A DNA stretch of 64,000 nucleotides from Porticoccaceae bacterium (GTDB taxonomy: Bacteria > Pseudomonadota > Gammaproteobacteria > Pseudomonadales > Porticoccaceae). The stretch is from NCBI GenBank assembly GCA_024959305.1, contig JANXGQ010000018.1, positions 19,320 through 83,319 of the forward strand, read 5' to 3'. This document shows, piece by piece, positions 20,407-29,399 of this stretch. Position 1 is the stretch's first letter. Each line of letters opens with the position of its first letter. The notes beneath the pieces were generated by a model that did no database searches, was not told the origin of the DNA, and saw only the letters and a program-made list of their open reading frames with translations. The position numbers were made by a program, and so were the translations under genes.

Positions 20407-20431
20407 TCTAGATATTTCATAAGATATCTGG
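20407..20431 (+). other. Hairpin after dolP
   Basis: TCTAGATAT pairs with ATATCTGGA (one wobble/mismatch) around TTCATAAG just after the dolP stop. There is no T tract, so termination is uncertain. The rest of the 162-nt gap to the convergent thiolase shows nothing recognisable. Confidence 0.35.
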
Positions 20432-20568
20432 ACTAAACCAACTCAAAGAGACCTTTACACGGATAGAGATTTTGTTCTCAGACAAGGCAAAATCGCACGG
20501 AGTAAGGGAGTTTATTGATCATAAATGACCGAATGAGTACGATTTTAACGCCGTATGAGAGCAAAAGA

Positions 20569-21756
20569 TCATCTGTGCAAAGGTATCTCAATGGCTATAG
20601 CTGTGGCCTCTCCCCCCCCAATACAGAGACTGGCTATACCCTTGGTTCCTCCACGTTGTTGCAACGCATGAATCAGTGTCACTATAATTCTCGCTCCACT
20701 GGCACCTATGGGATGCCCCAATGCACAGGCACCACCATTGACGTTGAGCAGATCCCGAGAAATACCCAGCTCGTGCATAGCCGCCATGGCAACCACTGCA
20801 AAGGCTTCATTGATTTCCCAGAGATCCACATCTTCAACGGACCATCCTACAGACTTTAATGTTTTGTTGATTGCTATAACCGGTGCGGTAGTGAACCACT
20901 CTGGCTCTTGGGAGGCTTGATCATAGCCCTGTATTAACGCGATAGGCTGCAACCCTCTTGCTGCGGCCTCATCTGCCATCATTAGGGTCAGTGCAGCGGC
21001 GCCGTCGGAGATAGAACTAGCATTTGCAGCGGTGACGGTACCATTTTTATCAAATGCGGGTCGCAGTTGCGGAATCTTGTCCAATCTGGCAGTGCCGGGC
21101 TGCTGGTCTGTGTCTACTACCACATCTGCTTTACCGGTTGTCAGGGTAACCGGAGCAATTTCTGCCTTAAAAAGCCCCTGCTCAATGGCCTTGTTAGCAC
21201 GCTGCAAAGACTCTATGGCATAGGCATCCTGTAACTCGCGGCTAAAACCGTATTTAGTCGCACATTTTTCCGCAAAATTACCCATGGCAACCCCCTGATA
21301 GGGATCTTGTAAGCCATCACATTGCATATGATCAAGCATCTGGGCGCTGCCAAATCTATATCCCTGACGTCCCTGTGGAATCAAATAGGGCGCCCGACTC
21401 ATATTCTCCATACCACCGGCAATAACCAGCTTAGACTGACCTGAACGCAGCGCATTGCCAGCCATCATCACCGCATTCATTGCGGATCCGCAGACCTTAT
21501 TAATGGTGGTGCAAGCAGTATCCAAACTGAGTCCCGCAGCCACAGATGCCTGCCTGGCAGGAGCTTGACCCACGCCGGCACTGAGTACACAACCCATTAA
21601 GACCTCGTCGATCTGATCAGCCTCTAAGCCAGCATTTTTTAACGCTGCACGAATTGCTACGGCGCCGAGTTCTGGGGACGGTAACGAAGATAGACTACCC
21701 AACATACTGCCTATTGGCGTGCGGGTTGCGGACAATATGGCGATGGGCTTAGACAT
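20569..21756 (-). CDS. Acetyl-CoA acetyltransferase (thiolase)
   Basis: Thiolases condense two acetyl-CoA or cleave beta-ketoacyl-CoA. The nucleophilic Cys is in INKVCGSAMNA (about residue 90), with NEAFAVVAM, GGACALGHPIGASGAR (His) and CIGGGEATA (second Cys). The 395 residues and close match to PhaA/AtoB-type motifs suggest a biosynthetic acetoacetyl-CoA thiolase; whether it serves PHB or leucine/fatty acid breakdown cannot be told, as no phaB, phaC or fad genes are nearby. It is a single gene convergent with dolP. The stop region holds a run of eight C's in-frame. Confidence 0.93.
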   Translation of the reverse strand: MSKPIAILSATRTPIGSMLGSLSSLPSPELGAVAIRAALKNAGLEADQIDEVLMGCVLSAGVGQAPARQASVAAGLSLDTACTTINKVCGSAMNAVMMAGNALRSGQSKLVIAGGMENMSRAPYLIPQGRQGYRFGSAQMLDHMQCDGLQDPYQGVAMGNFAEKCATKYGFSRELQDAYAIESLQRANKAIEQGLFKAEIAPVTLTTGKADVVVDTDQQPGTARLDKIPQLRPAFDKNGTVTAANASSISDGAAALTLMMADEAAARGLQPIALIQGYDQASQEPEWFTTAPVIAINKTLKSVGWSVEDVDLWEINEAFAVVAMAAMHELGISRDLLNVNGGACALGHPIGASGARIIVTLIHALQQRGGTKGIASLCIGGGEATAIAIEIPLHR

Positions 21757-21792
21757 AGAACATTCCTTGATCTAGTTGCCGAGCAGATTAAC

Positions 21793-22236
21793 TTACTTAA
21801 CCACGCGTAGCGAGGCTTTTTGCTTGGATTTGGATGACTTCTTGGTCGGCGTTTTGCCCAACTTAGCCGATGGCACCACCGTTGGTCCCTTGGGATCTGT
21901 AGGGGGCGGATCGTCTTGAGGACCTTCTATCTCAAAAACCATACCCTGACCATTTTCATGAGCATAGATGCCGATAATTGCACCCAGTGGGACATAAATA
22001 TCTATAGGTATGCCACCAAATTTTGTCGATAGTCGCAGATGCTCATCATTCATCTCAAATTTACTGACAGCACGTGGGGCAATGTTAAGAACTATCTGGC
22101 CATCAGTAACGAATTGCTGAGGAACCTCAACGCCCGAATAATAGGCATCAACTGCAACATAAGGCGTGCAATCACTGTCCACAATCCACTCATAGAAGGC
22201 TCTGAGTAAATAGGGTCGATTGGGCCTCATAGTCAT
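21793..22236 (-). CDS. sspB: ClpXP protease specificity-enhancing factor
   Basis: SspB tethers ssrA-tagged proteins to ClpX for degradation. The N-terminal domain RPYLLRAFYEWI, DGQIVLNIAPRAV and KFGGIPIDIYVPLGAIIGIYA is followed by a flexible Pro/Lys-rich linker and the conserved C-terminal ClpX-binding peptide SLRVVK. At 147 residues it is typical. Start may be the second in-frame ATG (22230), which has GAGAG better spaced. It follows sspA by 9 nt. smpB, which works in the same ssrA pathway, is also in this window. Confidence 0.95.
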   Translation of the reverse strand: MTMRPNRPYLLRAFYEWIVDSDCTPYVAVDAYYSGVEVPQQFVTDGQIVLNIAPRAVSKFEMNDEHLRLSTKFGGIPIDIYVPLGAIIGIYAHENGQGMVFEIEGPQDDPPPTDPKGPTVVPSAKLGKTPTKKSSKSKQKASLRVVK

Positions 22237-22245
22237 CTCTCGATA

Positions 22246-22866
22246 CTAAGCGCGAATTTCACGCTCGAGGTCGGTGAGACTCTCTTGGAACGAAGGCCGA
22301 TCAAATAGGCGCTCGAGATAGTCCAGAAGAGATTTTGTCCGAGGATTGTTGGGCAGGTCGATACCCAGCTGCGGAAGGCGCCACAGCATAGGTGCCAGAC
22401 AACAGTCAACCAGGGTAAATTCTTCACTCATAAAGAACGGCATTTCGGAAAAAACATCAGAGATCGTAATTAAAGATTCTCTAAATTCTTTTCGTGCAGC
22501 CTGTGATTTTTTGGATTCAGGATTGTCAATAATCGTATCTACCAAGGCACACCAATCGCGCTCGATACGATGGATCAACAACCGACTCTGGGCTCTGGCC
22601 ACCGGATAGACAGGCAACAGTGGTGGATGCGGGAATCGCTCATCCAGATACTCCATTACCACTTTAGATTCATAGAGAGCCAAGTCGCGATCGACCAAGG
22701 TCGGCAAAGTACCGTAGGGATTGGCCTCAAGAACTTCCTGAGTCACGCTTTTTGAATCAATATCCTCAATATCAACGGTTACCCCTTTTTCAGCCAGTAC
22801 AATACGTACCCTGTGACTGTACTGAGAACTCGGGTCGGAGAATAATGTCATCGATGATCGTCGCAA
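22246..22866 (-). CDS. sspA: Stringent starvation protein A
   Basis: SspA is a glutathione S-transferase-fold protein that binds RNA polymerase and alters promoter use in starvation. [49 protein letters not shown] and [20 protein letters not shown] are characteristic. The start is TTG at 22866 with AGAGG 5 nt upstream; the resulting MRRSS lead agrees with the KRSVMTLFS lead of E. coli SspA. A Met codon six residues in has no ribosome site. It precedes sspB, and follows the bc1 genes on the same strand. Confidence 0.94.
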   Translation of the reverse strand: MRRSSMTLFSDPSSQYSHRVRIVLAEKGVTVDIEDIDSKSVTQEVLEANPYGTLPTLVDRDLALYESKVVMEYLDERFPHPPLLPVYPVARAQSRLLIHRIERDWCALVDTIIDNPESKKSQAARKEFRESLITISDVFSEMPFFMSEEFTLVDCCLAPMLWRLPQLGIDLPNNPRTKSLLDYLERLFDRPSFQESLTDLEREIRA

Positions 22867-22959
22867 AATAGCCTCTCATTGTTTTAATCTTAGTGACGCA
22901 CAAGCGTCTATTTATCTGTCAGTTTTATTTCGCAGCCGATGGCGAAGTCTCAACCAACT

Positions 22960-24996
22960 CTAGTGGATATCCTTCCAGTACTCTCGGTTCAAAAGAACCA
23001 CGGGAACCAGCAATAGCAACAAGAATAAAAGAACCCATCTGCCAATATGCTTGCGCTGTTCCGCCATAGGCTCTGCTACGTAAGTCAGAAAATTAACCAG
23101 ATCGTAAACGGCCTCTTCATACTCCGCTTCATTCATAGTACCAGATTTTACTAGATTGAACCGCCCGCAGGGATCCTCAAGTAGATCTTCACCAGTTAGC
23201 AAATCTCGCTTGATGCCACCATTGGCCGCTTTTACTGGGCCTGGAGCACATTCCTGCAATCCCTGCAAGTCGAGTAGCGCATGCGGCATGCCCACATCTT
23301 TGAACACCTTATTGTTCACACCTAGCGGTCGTGAAGAATCTGCATAAAAGTTCTTTAGGTAAGTATAGACCCACTCCGGTGAACGAGCTCTGGCGACCAG
23401 CGTTAAATCTGGGGGCTCAGCACCAAACCAAGCCTTGGCATTTTCAGCGGGCATGGCGATCTTCATTAATTCACCAATCTTTTGACCGCTAAATAGCATA
23501 TTGTCCATCATCAACTGATGGGGAATATTTAAATCATCGGCCACTCGCTCCCAGCGCGAATATTTAAATGAATGACAGCCCATACAGTAGTTAACCGCCA
23601 ATTTCGCACCCTTCTGGAGAGAGGGATAGTGGGTCAATTCAGCCTCGAAAGGCTCGCAATCAATGCTGCCACAGGATTTGCCACTCTCTGATCCCACGGC
23701 TTTGATCGGCAGAATGACCAGTAACAGCACCACTAACAGCGCACCCATAGACCGCCAAAAACCTATGCCACCGTCCATAGTAATACGCTCCGGCTCTGGC
23801 TTAGTGGTCTCCATACGGGTCCAAAAGAAGATGCCGATAAAGTAGCCAAAGTACAGTAGGGTACAAATCTGCGCCAACAGCGTGCGCTCTGGCGTCGGCG
23901 CTTTCACCCCCAGATAACCGAGGATAATAAAGCAAGCGGCAAAGACCAAAATCGCGATTCTACTGACAATACCCTTATAGCGTATCGAGCGCACCGGACT
24001 TCTGTCCAACCAGGGAAGTACAAACAAAATCGCAATAGCCGCAGCCATGGTGATAAAGCCGCCCAACTTGTCCGGAACTGCACGCAGCATTGAATAGAAC
24101 GGCGTAAAGTACCATACCGGCGCAATATGTTCTGGGGTCTTTAATGAGTTGGCGATCTCAAAATTGGCATGCTCTAAGAAATAGCCCCCCATCTCTGGCA
24201 TAAAGAACAATATGGCACAGAATACAAATAGGAATATAACGATGGGCACCAGATCATGAATCACAAAGTAGGGATAGAAAGGTATTCCATCAATGGGGTT
24301 ACCATCCTTATCCTTGTGCTTCTTAATGCTGACACCATCTGGATTATTGGAACCCACGTCATGTAAGGCAATAATATGCATCACCACCAACGCCAATAGG
24401 ATAATTGGCATGGCCACCACATGTAGCGACATAAAGCGGTTAAGGGTAATTCCCGAAATCAGATAGTCGCCACGGATCCACTGCACAATATCTTCGCCGA
24501 CAACTGGAATGGCCCCAAACAGTGAAATAATTACCTGTGCACCCCAGTAGGACATCTGGCCCCAGGGCAACACATAGCCCAAAAAGGCTTCTGCCATCAG
24601 CGCTACATAGATGGTCATACCAAAGATCCACACCAGCTCCCGCGGCGCCTTGTAGGAGCCGTAGAGCAAGCCGCGGAACATATGTAGGTAGACCACAATA
24701 AAGAACGCAGAGGCACCGGTGGAGTGGGCATAGCGGATAATCCAGCCTAACTCCACATCGCGCATAATATATTCAACCGAGGCAAAGGCCTGCTCAGCAG
24801 AACCCTGATAGCTCATCAGCAACCAGATGCCGGTCACCAGCTGAACAACCAGTACCACCATGGAGAGAACACCAAAGAAGTACCAGAAGTTAAAGTTCTT
24901 GGGTGCATAGTACTGGGCCATATGCCGGTTCCACTCACGCTTGAGTGTCGGCATACGCGAATCGAACCAGGTGGCAAAATCAGTTAATTTGCTCAT
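22960..24996 (-). CDS. petBC: Fused cytochrome b - cytochrome c1 of the ubiquinol:cytochrome c reductase
   Basis: One 678-residue frame holds both heme subunits of complex III. Residues ~1-406 are cytochrome b: candidate heme ligands H91/H105 and H192/H207, eight or so helices, and the PVWY Qo motif at 293-296 typical of gamma/betaproteobacteria. A second signal-peptide-like helix (about 413-433, LLVVLLLVILPIKAVGS) leads into cytochrome c1 with CMGCH at 471-475, the FKDVGMPHALLDLQG methionine-ligand region and a C-terminal anchor helix. In most relatives petB and petC are separate genes; Bradyrhizobium has a comparable fbcH polyprotein cleaved after export. An internal ATG at 23778 (residue 407) has GGAG 9 nt upstream and could give separate c1. 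It overlaps petA by 1 nt. Confidence 0.95.
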   Translation of the reverse strand: MSKLTDFATWFDSRMPTLKREWNRHMAQYYAPKNFNFWYFFGVLSMVVLVVQLVTGIWLLMSYQGSAEQAFASVEYIMRDVELGWIIRYAHSTGASAFFIVVYLHMFRGLLYGSYKAPRELVWIFGMTIYVALMAEAFLGYVLPWGQMSYWGAQVIISLFGAIPVVGEDIVQWIRGDYLISGITLNRFMSLHVVAMPIILLALVVMHIIALHDVGSNNPDGVSIKKHKDKDGNPIDGIPFYPYFVIHDLVPIVIFLFVFCAILFFMPEMGGYFLEHANFEIANSLKTPEHIAPVWYFTPFYSMLRAVPDKLGGFITMAAAIAILFVLPWLDRSPVRSIRYKGIVSRIAILVFAACFIILGYLGVKAPTPERTLLAQICTLLYFGYFIGIFFWTRMETTKPEPERITMDGGIGFWRSMGALLVVLLLVILPIKAVGSESGKSCGSIDCEPFEAELTHYPSLQKGAKLAVNYCMGCHSFKYSRWERVADDLNIPHQLMMDNMLFSGQKIGELMKIAMPAENAKAWFGAEPPDLTLVARARSPEWVYTYLKNFYADSSRPLGVNNKVFKDVGMPHALLDLQGLQECAPGPVKAANGGIKRDLLTGEDLLEDPCGRFNLVKSGTMNEAEYEEAVYDLVNFLTYVAEPMAEQRKHIGRWVLLFLLLLLVPVVLLNREYWKDIH

Positions 24997-25601
24997 TACG
25001 CCATCTCCGAGTCTATACCAATAATCAACACATCATCCGACTCGTAACTATGCGGCGGAACTTCTAAGTTGGTGGGAGCTGGCACCCCGTCAAAAACCCG
25101 TCCAGAAAGGTCGAATTTTGATCCGTGGCAGGGACAAAAGAATCCCCCCAACCATGAATCGCCACCCAGATCGGCGGCACCCACATCGGGGCGGTACATT
25201 GGAGCACAACCAAGATGGGTACAGAGACCCACCAATACCAGAATTTCATCCCTTCCGGCCAATGCCCTTGCGCTGCCACTAACATAGCTCGGCTGGGAAG
25301 AACTTTCAGAGTTGGCATCTTTAAGACTATCAGCCTCTATCTGATCGATGACAGCTAGAGTCTCCGCCGTACGGCGCACAATATAAACCGGCTTACCGCG
25401 CCACTCCACAACTAGCCGAGCACCGACTTCCAACTTGGAAATATTTACTCTAACTGGAGCTCCAGCCGCTTTGGCCTTAGCGCTGGGCTGCCAAGAGGCA
25501 ACAAAAGGAATTGCTGCACCCACTACCCCAGCACCGCCTACAACTCCGGTGGCGCCCAGTAAAAACTTACGGCGACTTTGGTTAACACCGTCATTGCTCA
25601 T
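24996..25601 (-). CDS. petA: Rieske iron-sulfur subunit of the bc1 complex
   Basis: PetA carries the [2Fe-2S] cluster that takes the first electron from ubiquinol at the Qo site. The N-terminus SRRKFLLGATG is a Tat signal that stays as membrane anchor. Cluster ligands are C127-T-H129 with LGC132 and C156-P-C158-H159. The 201 residues fit. AAGGAGAG before the ATG is a strong Shine-Dalgarno. Its TAA overlaps the petBC ATG, so the three functions come from a two-gene operon, probably driven by the promoter at 25672-25700. Confidence 0.97.
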   Translation of the reverse strand: MSNDGVNQSRRKFLLGATGVVGGAGVVGAAIPFVASWQPSAKAKAAGAPVRVNISKLEVGARLVVEWRGKPVYIVRRTAETLAVIDQIEADSLKDANSESSSQPSYVSGSARALAGRDEILVLVGLCTHLGCAPMYRPDVGAADLGGDSWLGGFFCPCHGSKFDLSGRVFDGVPAPTNLEVPPHSYESDDVLIIGIDSEMA

Positions 25602-25671
25602 GACGCTCTCCTTAAAAACAAAATTGGAACCTAGATCACGCTGATTTGCGCGGCACTAAATTGGTGGCGGG

Positions 25672-25700
25672 ATGATAGCTTAAACGAGTTTTTTTAGCAA
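25672..25700 (-). promoter_or_regulatory. Candidate promoter for petA-petBC
   Basis: Minus-strand TTGCTA (-35, 25700-25695) and TATCAT (-10, 25677-25672), 17-nt spacer, in the 143-nt gap between the rpsI terminator and petA. The terminator just upstream supports an independent transcription unit here. Confidence 0.55.
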
Positions 25701-25744
25701 TACGCCAATCTAGCAAAATACAACTAACTGCTTGATTTTTATAC

Positions 25745-25773
25745 AAAAAAAAGCCCGACCAAAGAGTCGGGCT
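25745..25773 (-). terminator. Rho-independent terminator of rplM-rpsI
   Basis: On the minus strand AGCCCGAC and GTCGGGCT form a perfect 8-bp GC-rich stem with a 6-nt loop, followed by a run of seven T's. It lies 19 nt after the rpsI stop. Confidence 0.93.
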
Positions 25774-25791
25774 GATCTTTTAATACTTTGC

Positions 25792-26184
25792 TTAACGCTT
25801 GGAGAACTGTGGACGCTTGCGGGCTTTGTGCAAACCAACCTTTTTACGTTCAACCTGACGAGCATCTCGGGTCAAAAATCCAGCTTTTCGCAACGAAGGA
25901 CGCAGATTTTCGTCGTACTGAACCAGTGCTCTAGCTATGCCATGACGAATCGCCCCGGCCTGACCAAAACTCCCGCCCCCAGCAACCGAAATATGCAGGT
26001 CAAATTTCTCTGCCATATCAACCACTTCAAATGGCTGGCGCACGATCATTCTAGCCACTTCTCGCCCAAAGTAGGCATCCAGTGGACGGTCGTTAACTTT
26101 AATTGAGCCGCTTCCAGTTTTCATAAAAACGCGGGCAGCTGAAGTCTTGCGACGTCCGGTGCCATAATATTGAGTATCTGCCAT
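25792..26184 (-). CDS. rpsI: 30S ribosomal protein S9
   Basis: S9 lies in the 30S head; its C-terminal tail contacts P-site t[18 protein letters not shown] at the N-terminus, [19 protein letters not shown], and the C-terminal [11 protein letters not shown] ending in the universal SKR are seen. The 130-residue length is identical to E. coli. It lies 12 nt after rplM and is followed by a strong terminator. Confidence 0.98.
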   Translation of the reverse strand: MADTQYYGTGRRKTSAARVFMKTGSGSIKVNDRPLDAYFGREVARMIVRQPFEVVDMAEKFDLHISVAGGGSFGQAGAIRHGIARALVQYDENLRPSLRKAGFLTRDARQVERKKVGLHKARKRPQFSKR

Positions 26185-26196
26185 GGTTTCTTCCCG

Positions 26197-26625
26197 TTAC
26201 AGGTCTAATGTCTGAGGCTGCTGCGCAGCATGAGGATGCTCTGAGCCTGCATATATCTTAAGCTTTCTGAACATCTCGCGACCCAGAGGGCCTTTTGGCA
26301 GCATGCCCTTAACAGCCGACTGAATGGCACGCTCTGGTGCCTTGGCAATCAACTGTTCAAAATTAATATCCTTGATGCCGCCTGGATATTCAGTGTGAGA
26401 GTAATAAATTTTCTTCGTAGCCTTGTTGCCTGTCACCGCGACTTTCTCCGCATTGATAACAACCATATAGTCGCCAGTATCAACATGAGGTGTGTACTCT
26501 GGCTTATGCTTGCCACGCAACCGTGACGCCAGCTCCGACGCCAAACGACCCAGAGTTTTACCCGCTGCGTCTACGAGGTACCAATCGCGTTCTACTGATT
26601 CTGCTTTTGCACTATATGTTTTCAT
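26197..26625 (-). CDS. rplM: 50S ribosomal protein L13
   Basis: L13 is an early-assembling 50S protein. [42 protein letters not shown] and [19 protein letters not shown] mark it. I use ATG 26625 (142 residues, same as E. coli) with AGGA 4-5 nt upstream; the open frame extends 10 residues further but those are not homologous. A TTGTAA/TACAAT promoter lies just upstream. In E. coli L13 controls this operon by binding its own leader; the short leader here (~40 nt) holds a CCC(A)6GGG hairpin that could serve, though this is inference. Confidence 0.98.
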   Translation of the reverse strand: MKTYSAKAESVERDWYLVDAAGKTLGRLASELASRLRGKHKPEYTPHVDTGDYMVVINAEKVAVTGNKATKKIYYSHTEYPGGIKDINFEQLIAKAPERAIQSAVKGMLPKGPLGREMFRKLKIYAGSEHPHAAQQPQTLDL

Positions 26626-26667
26626 TAGTTCCTGCCTGAGCTTGGGGTATCCCAAAAAAGGGTGCGA

Positions 26668-26696
26668 ATTGTAATGAGCCCTGTGCCCTATTACAA
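26668..26696 (-). promoter_or_regulatory. Candidate promoter for rplM-rpsI
   Basis: TTGTAA (26696-26691) and TACAAT (26673-26668) on the minus strand with a 17-nt spacer, 43 nt before the rplM start. Confidence 0.6.
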
Positions 26697-26724
26697 GGGA
26701 TTATTGATGCAAAACGTAACTTTT

Positions 26725-27846
26725 TTACTGCGAAACCTTTGCGCAATGAGCTCGGGCCAAGTATTCATAACTCTGCATCTCCAGAAGCCGGCTCTTGGTG
26801 CGCTCGAATTCAAACGCCAAATTCCCACCCTGATACAGCAAATCCAAGGGCTGTGCCGCAGAGATGGCGAGCTTTACATTGCGATCGTAGAACTCATCGA
26901 CTAAATTTATAAAGCGTCTGGCGGCGCCGTCGTTAATAGCGCCCAATGCAGGTATATTGCCGATAACCACCGCATGAAACTCTAGAGCTATATCAATATA
27001 ATCATTTTGACTGCGCGGACCCTCACAAATCGCAGAGAAATCAAACCAGACAATATCGGTCGTTAGCTTTTTTGCCGGTATCAACCTGCCCCCAATCTCC
27101 AAATCAACGCCTTGAGAAATACTTCCATCAGTGGTCATAAGACTTTCAAAGATAGCGGCAATGGCCTGACTGGATTCTTTATCAAGTGGCCAGTGGTAAA
27201 GTTTGGTCTTCTCCAGTGCGCGCAAACGATAATCCGTGCCTCCATCCACATTGACCACTTGGCAGTGCTTTTTGACCAGTGCAATGGCAGGCAAAAAGCG
27301 CTGCCTCTGCAATCCATTGCTGTAGAGCTGGTCCGGCGCTATATTGGAGGTTGCTACAAGGCATACACCGCGCTTAAAAAGCCCTTTAAATAAGGTGCCA
27401 AGAATCATTGCATCTGCTATATCACTGACAAAAAACTCGTCAAAACAAATAACCTGGGCTTCATTGGCAATTTTTTCTGCGACCTTCTCAAGAGGATTGA
27501 CACGGCCTTTGTAGAGCGCCAGATCACTGTGTACTCTGCGCATAAATCGATGAAAATGAACACGCATTTTACGCTCAAATGGAAGCGTCTCAAAAAAGCT
27601 ATCCATCAAGTATGTTTTGCCGCGACCCACACCACCCCAGAGATACAGCCCCCGTTCGGGCTGCATGGGTGACTTGGCAAACCTGCGCAATAGCCCCCCT
27701 AAAATCCCCGCGTCAGGGCTGTAGTAGCCCGACACCAGCCGCTGCTGCAAATCGTCCAGCAGTTCCACAGCATGCTGCTGAGCACTGTCCGCAACAAAGC
27801 CCTCAGAGTTTAGATCTTGAACATAGCGAAGCTTAGGTGTGGTCAT
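26725..27846 (-). CDS. zapE: Cell division protein ZapE (AFG1-like ATPase)
   Basis: ZapE is an AFG1-family ATPase that associates with the Z ring during constriction in E. coli. Walker A GGVGRGKTYL (about residues 71-80), Walker B VICFDEFFVSD and the sensor-1 VATSN follow the family order; AARRFINLVDEFYD and LEMQS are the conserved C-terminal parts. The 373 residues match E. coli YhcM. It is divergent from zapG (yhcB), an arrangement shared with E. coli. The 223-nt divergent gap shows no clear promoter to my eye. Confidence 0.95.
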   Translation of the reverse strand: MTTPKLRYVQDLNSEGFVADSAQQHAVELLDDLQQRLVSGYYSPDAGILGGLLRRFAKSPMQPERGLYLWGGVGRGKTYLMDSFFETLPFERKMRVHFHRFMRRVHSDLALYKGRVNPLEKVAEKIANEAQVICFDEFFVSDIADAMILGTLFKGLFKRGVCLVATSNIAPDQLYSNGLQRQRFLPAIALVKKHCQVVNVDGGTDYRLRALEKTKLYHWPLDKESSQAIAAIFESLMTTDGSISQGVDLEIGGRLIPAKKLTTDIVWFDFSAICEGPRSQNDYIDIALEFHAVVIGNIPALGAINDGAARRFINLVDEFYDRNVKLAISAAQPLDLLYQGGNLAFEFERTKSRLLEMQSYEYLARAHCAKVSQ

Positions 27847-28069
27847 TAAACTGTGGAATTATTCTCAACAGCGGGAACTGTACTCACCAATTGGCAGTAT
27901 GACAACCAAAACTGTGCATCGTCAAAATTTCTATATTGCGGTACAATAATATCGACAAGAGGTTTCACAATTAGGCCACAAGACGACTTTCTTCCCTAGA
28001 TACAACCTAATTATTATGGTTTTGAGAAGATAAAAGCCTATTTGAGCCGTTAATCTGTATGAGGGTGGC

Positions 28070-28594
28070 ATGATTACTTTAACAATGATTCTCACAGCAG
28101 CAGCATTTTTCCTGATTGGCGCAGGGTTGGGGTATTTGTATTCCCGCAACAAGCAAACCGGTGATCGTTCAGTTTATGATCTGAAAAAGAAGCTAGAGCA
28201 TTCCGAACGACAACTAAAGCGCTATCAACAAGAGGTGACCGAGCATTTTCTAAAAGTGTCTCATCTGACGACCAATATGTCACAGAGTTACCGACAGATT
28301 CATGAACACCTAGCCACTAGCGCAATAAGATTGGCAAGCCCCGAAATCGGCAGACAGCTTCTGAAAGCCGGAGGCTCTGAATTGACGCTAACCGATGAAG
28401 ATGGCAATCCCCTTATCAACGCCGAAGATGTTCAGCCGCCCCGAGACTATGCCCCAAAGGCACCGGGGGGCATCTTAAGCGAGGATTACGGACTCAGTAA
28501 CAATAACAGCGACAAGAGCCACCCCAATACTGCAGAGGCGGTCGATGGGGATGGAGATGAAGACAGCGACCCAACTATTAAGCCAATGGCTTAA
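28070..28594 (+). CDS. zapG: ZapG/YhcB (DUF1043) inner membrane protein
   Basis: YhcB/ZapG is a bitopic inner-membrane protein linked to cell division and envelope synthesis in E. coli. One N-terminal helix (residues ~5-23) is followed by a coiled coil with the family pattern LKKKLEHSERQLKRYQQEVTEHF and LLTNMSQSYRQIHEHLA (about 40-85), then a disordered, acidic C-terminus (GDGDEDSD) that is longer than usual. The 174 residues exceed the ~132 of E. coli because of this tail. GAGGGTGGC precedes the ATG. Right after its stop is one copy of a dispersed palindromic repeat. Confidence 0.88.
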   Translation: MITLTMILTAAAFFLIGAGLGYLYSRNKQTGDRSVYDLKKKLEHSERQLKRYQQEVTEHFLKVSHLTTNMSQSYRQIHEHLATSAIRLASPEIGRQLLKAGGSELTLTDEDGNPLINAEDVQPPRDYAPKAPGGILSEDYGLSNNNSDKSHPNTAEAVDGDGDEDSDPTIKPMA

Positions 28595-28599
28595 TAGGA

Positions 28600-28641
28600 G
28601 AAAATGGCGCTGGAGCGCCTATTTGACCACTAGATTAATAG
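28600..28641. repeat. Dispersed palindromic repeat, copy 1
   Basis: A 42-nt unit whose first 31 nt are identical to 35838-35868, with 4 mismatches in the rest. The core GGCGC-TGGA-GCGCC forms a tight hairpin, and the unit ends TTAATAG. It begins 6 nt after the zapG stop. Confidence 0.75.
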
Positions 28642-28701
28642 CGAGGTGGTGTAAGACCAGCCAGCTGTTTTTGATCTTCAACAGACAGGAGGTCTGAGGC
28701 T

Positions 28702-29368
28702 ATAAGCAGGGAAACTTGGCTACACAGCCAACTCACTCAGTTAAAAATCGCTCTACTCCCCGGCTCTTGCAGCCTCTGCCAAGAACCACTGGGGGCTGGG
28801 CAGCCGAGTTTTTGTAGGCAATGCATCGGCGAACTACCCTACCTAGATCAACAGTGCCTGCGCTGTGCCAAGCCGCTCATTTATTCAGGTATCTGCCCCG
28901 AATGCCAAAAAAGGCCTCCAAACTTCAGGCGCTGTGTTGCCTTATTTGATTACCAAGACCCCATAAGCACATCAATCAGACGTATTAAGAGAGATGTCCA
29001 TGCCTCTGCATTACCTAAAACTTGCTCGCAGAGGGTTTAATCAAAGCCACCTAGTCGCCAGCCTGATAAAATCCAAGCTGCCAAATACTAGCCTGCGCAA
29101 CGATATCTGCGCTCGAAACCACTATGGAAAGCCCCAGCATCTGCAAACTAGGAAACAGCGCTGGCGATCCATGTCCGGTGCTTTTTCGGCTCGGGTTGAA
29201 CCAACCCTCAAAGGTTCTCGCGTAGCCCTGATAGACGATGTGGTTACCACCGGATCCACAGCCACTGCGGCCACTGCCAGCCTCCTAAAAGCAGGCGTTA
29301 AATCGGTAGATTTGTGGTGCATTGCAAGAACGGGCTGGCATAATAGATCCAGCTCTATCAAAATGTAG
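28702..29368 (+). pseudogene. comF: Decayed comF (ComF/GntX family amidophosphoribosyltransferase)
   Basis: Two frames together make a broken ComF. In frame 1 (28702-29037) is the N-terminal zinc-finger part: LLPGSCSLCQ, FCRQCIGELP, CLRCAKPL, CPECQKRPP, then FDYQDPISTSIRRIKRD. In frame 2 from about 28985 is the C-terminal phosphoribosyltransferase: PLHYLKLARRGFNQSHLVA and the PRPP motif VALIDDVVTTGST. The ~30-residue stretch expected between these parts is missing and the frame changes, implying an internal deletion of roughly 100 nt. The likely start is ATA at 28702 with a perfect AGGAGG 9 nt upstream, apparently a mutated ATG. The C-terminal piece alone (ATG 28994, 124 aa) is open. Function is presumed lost. 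Confidence 0.85.
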
Positions 29369-29399
29369 CCCAGTCAGAGACCAACGAAAATTAATCAGT

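Noticed and set aside
20515..20859. Plus-strand ORF of 114 aa at the end of the thiolase gene
   Set aside because: Overlaps the conserved C-terminal thiolase codons on the other strand and resembles nothing.
25732..26106. Plus-strand ORF of 124 aa over rpsI and its terminator
   Set aside because: It crosses the S9 gene and the terminator hairpin; antisense shadow.
28994..29368. Intact 124-aa phosphoribosyltransferase gene
   Set aside because: It is only the C-terminal half of ComF; the N-terminal half lies upstream in another frame, so it is treated as part of a pseudogene.
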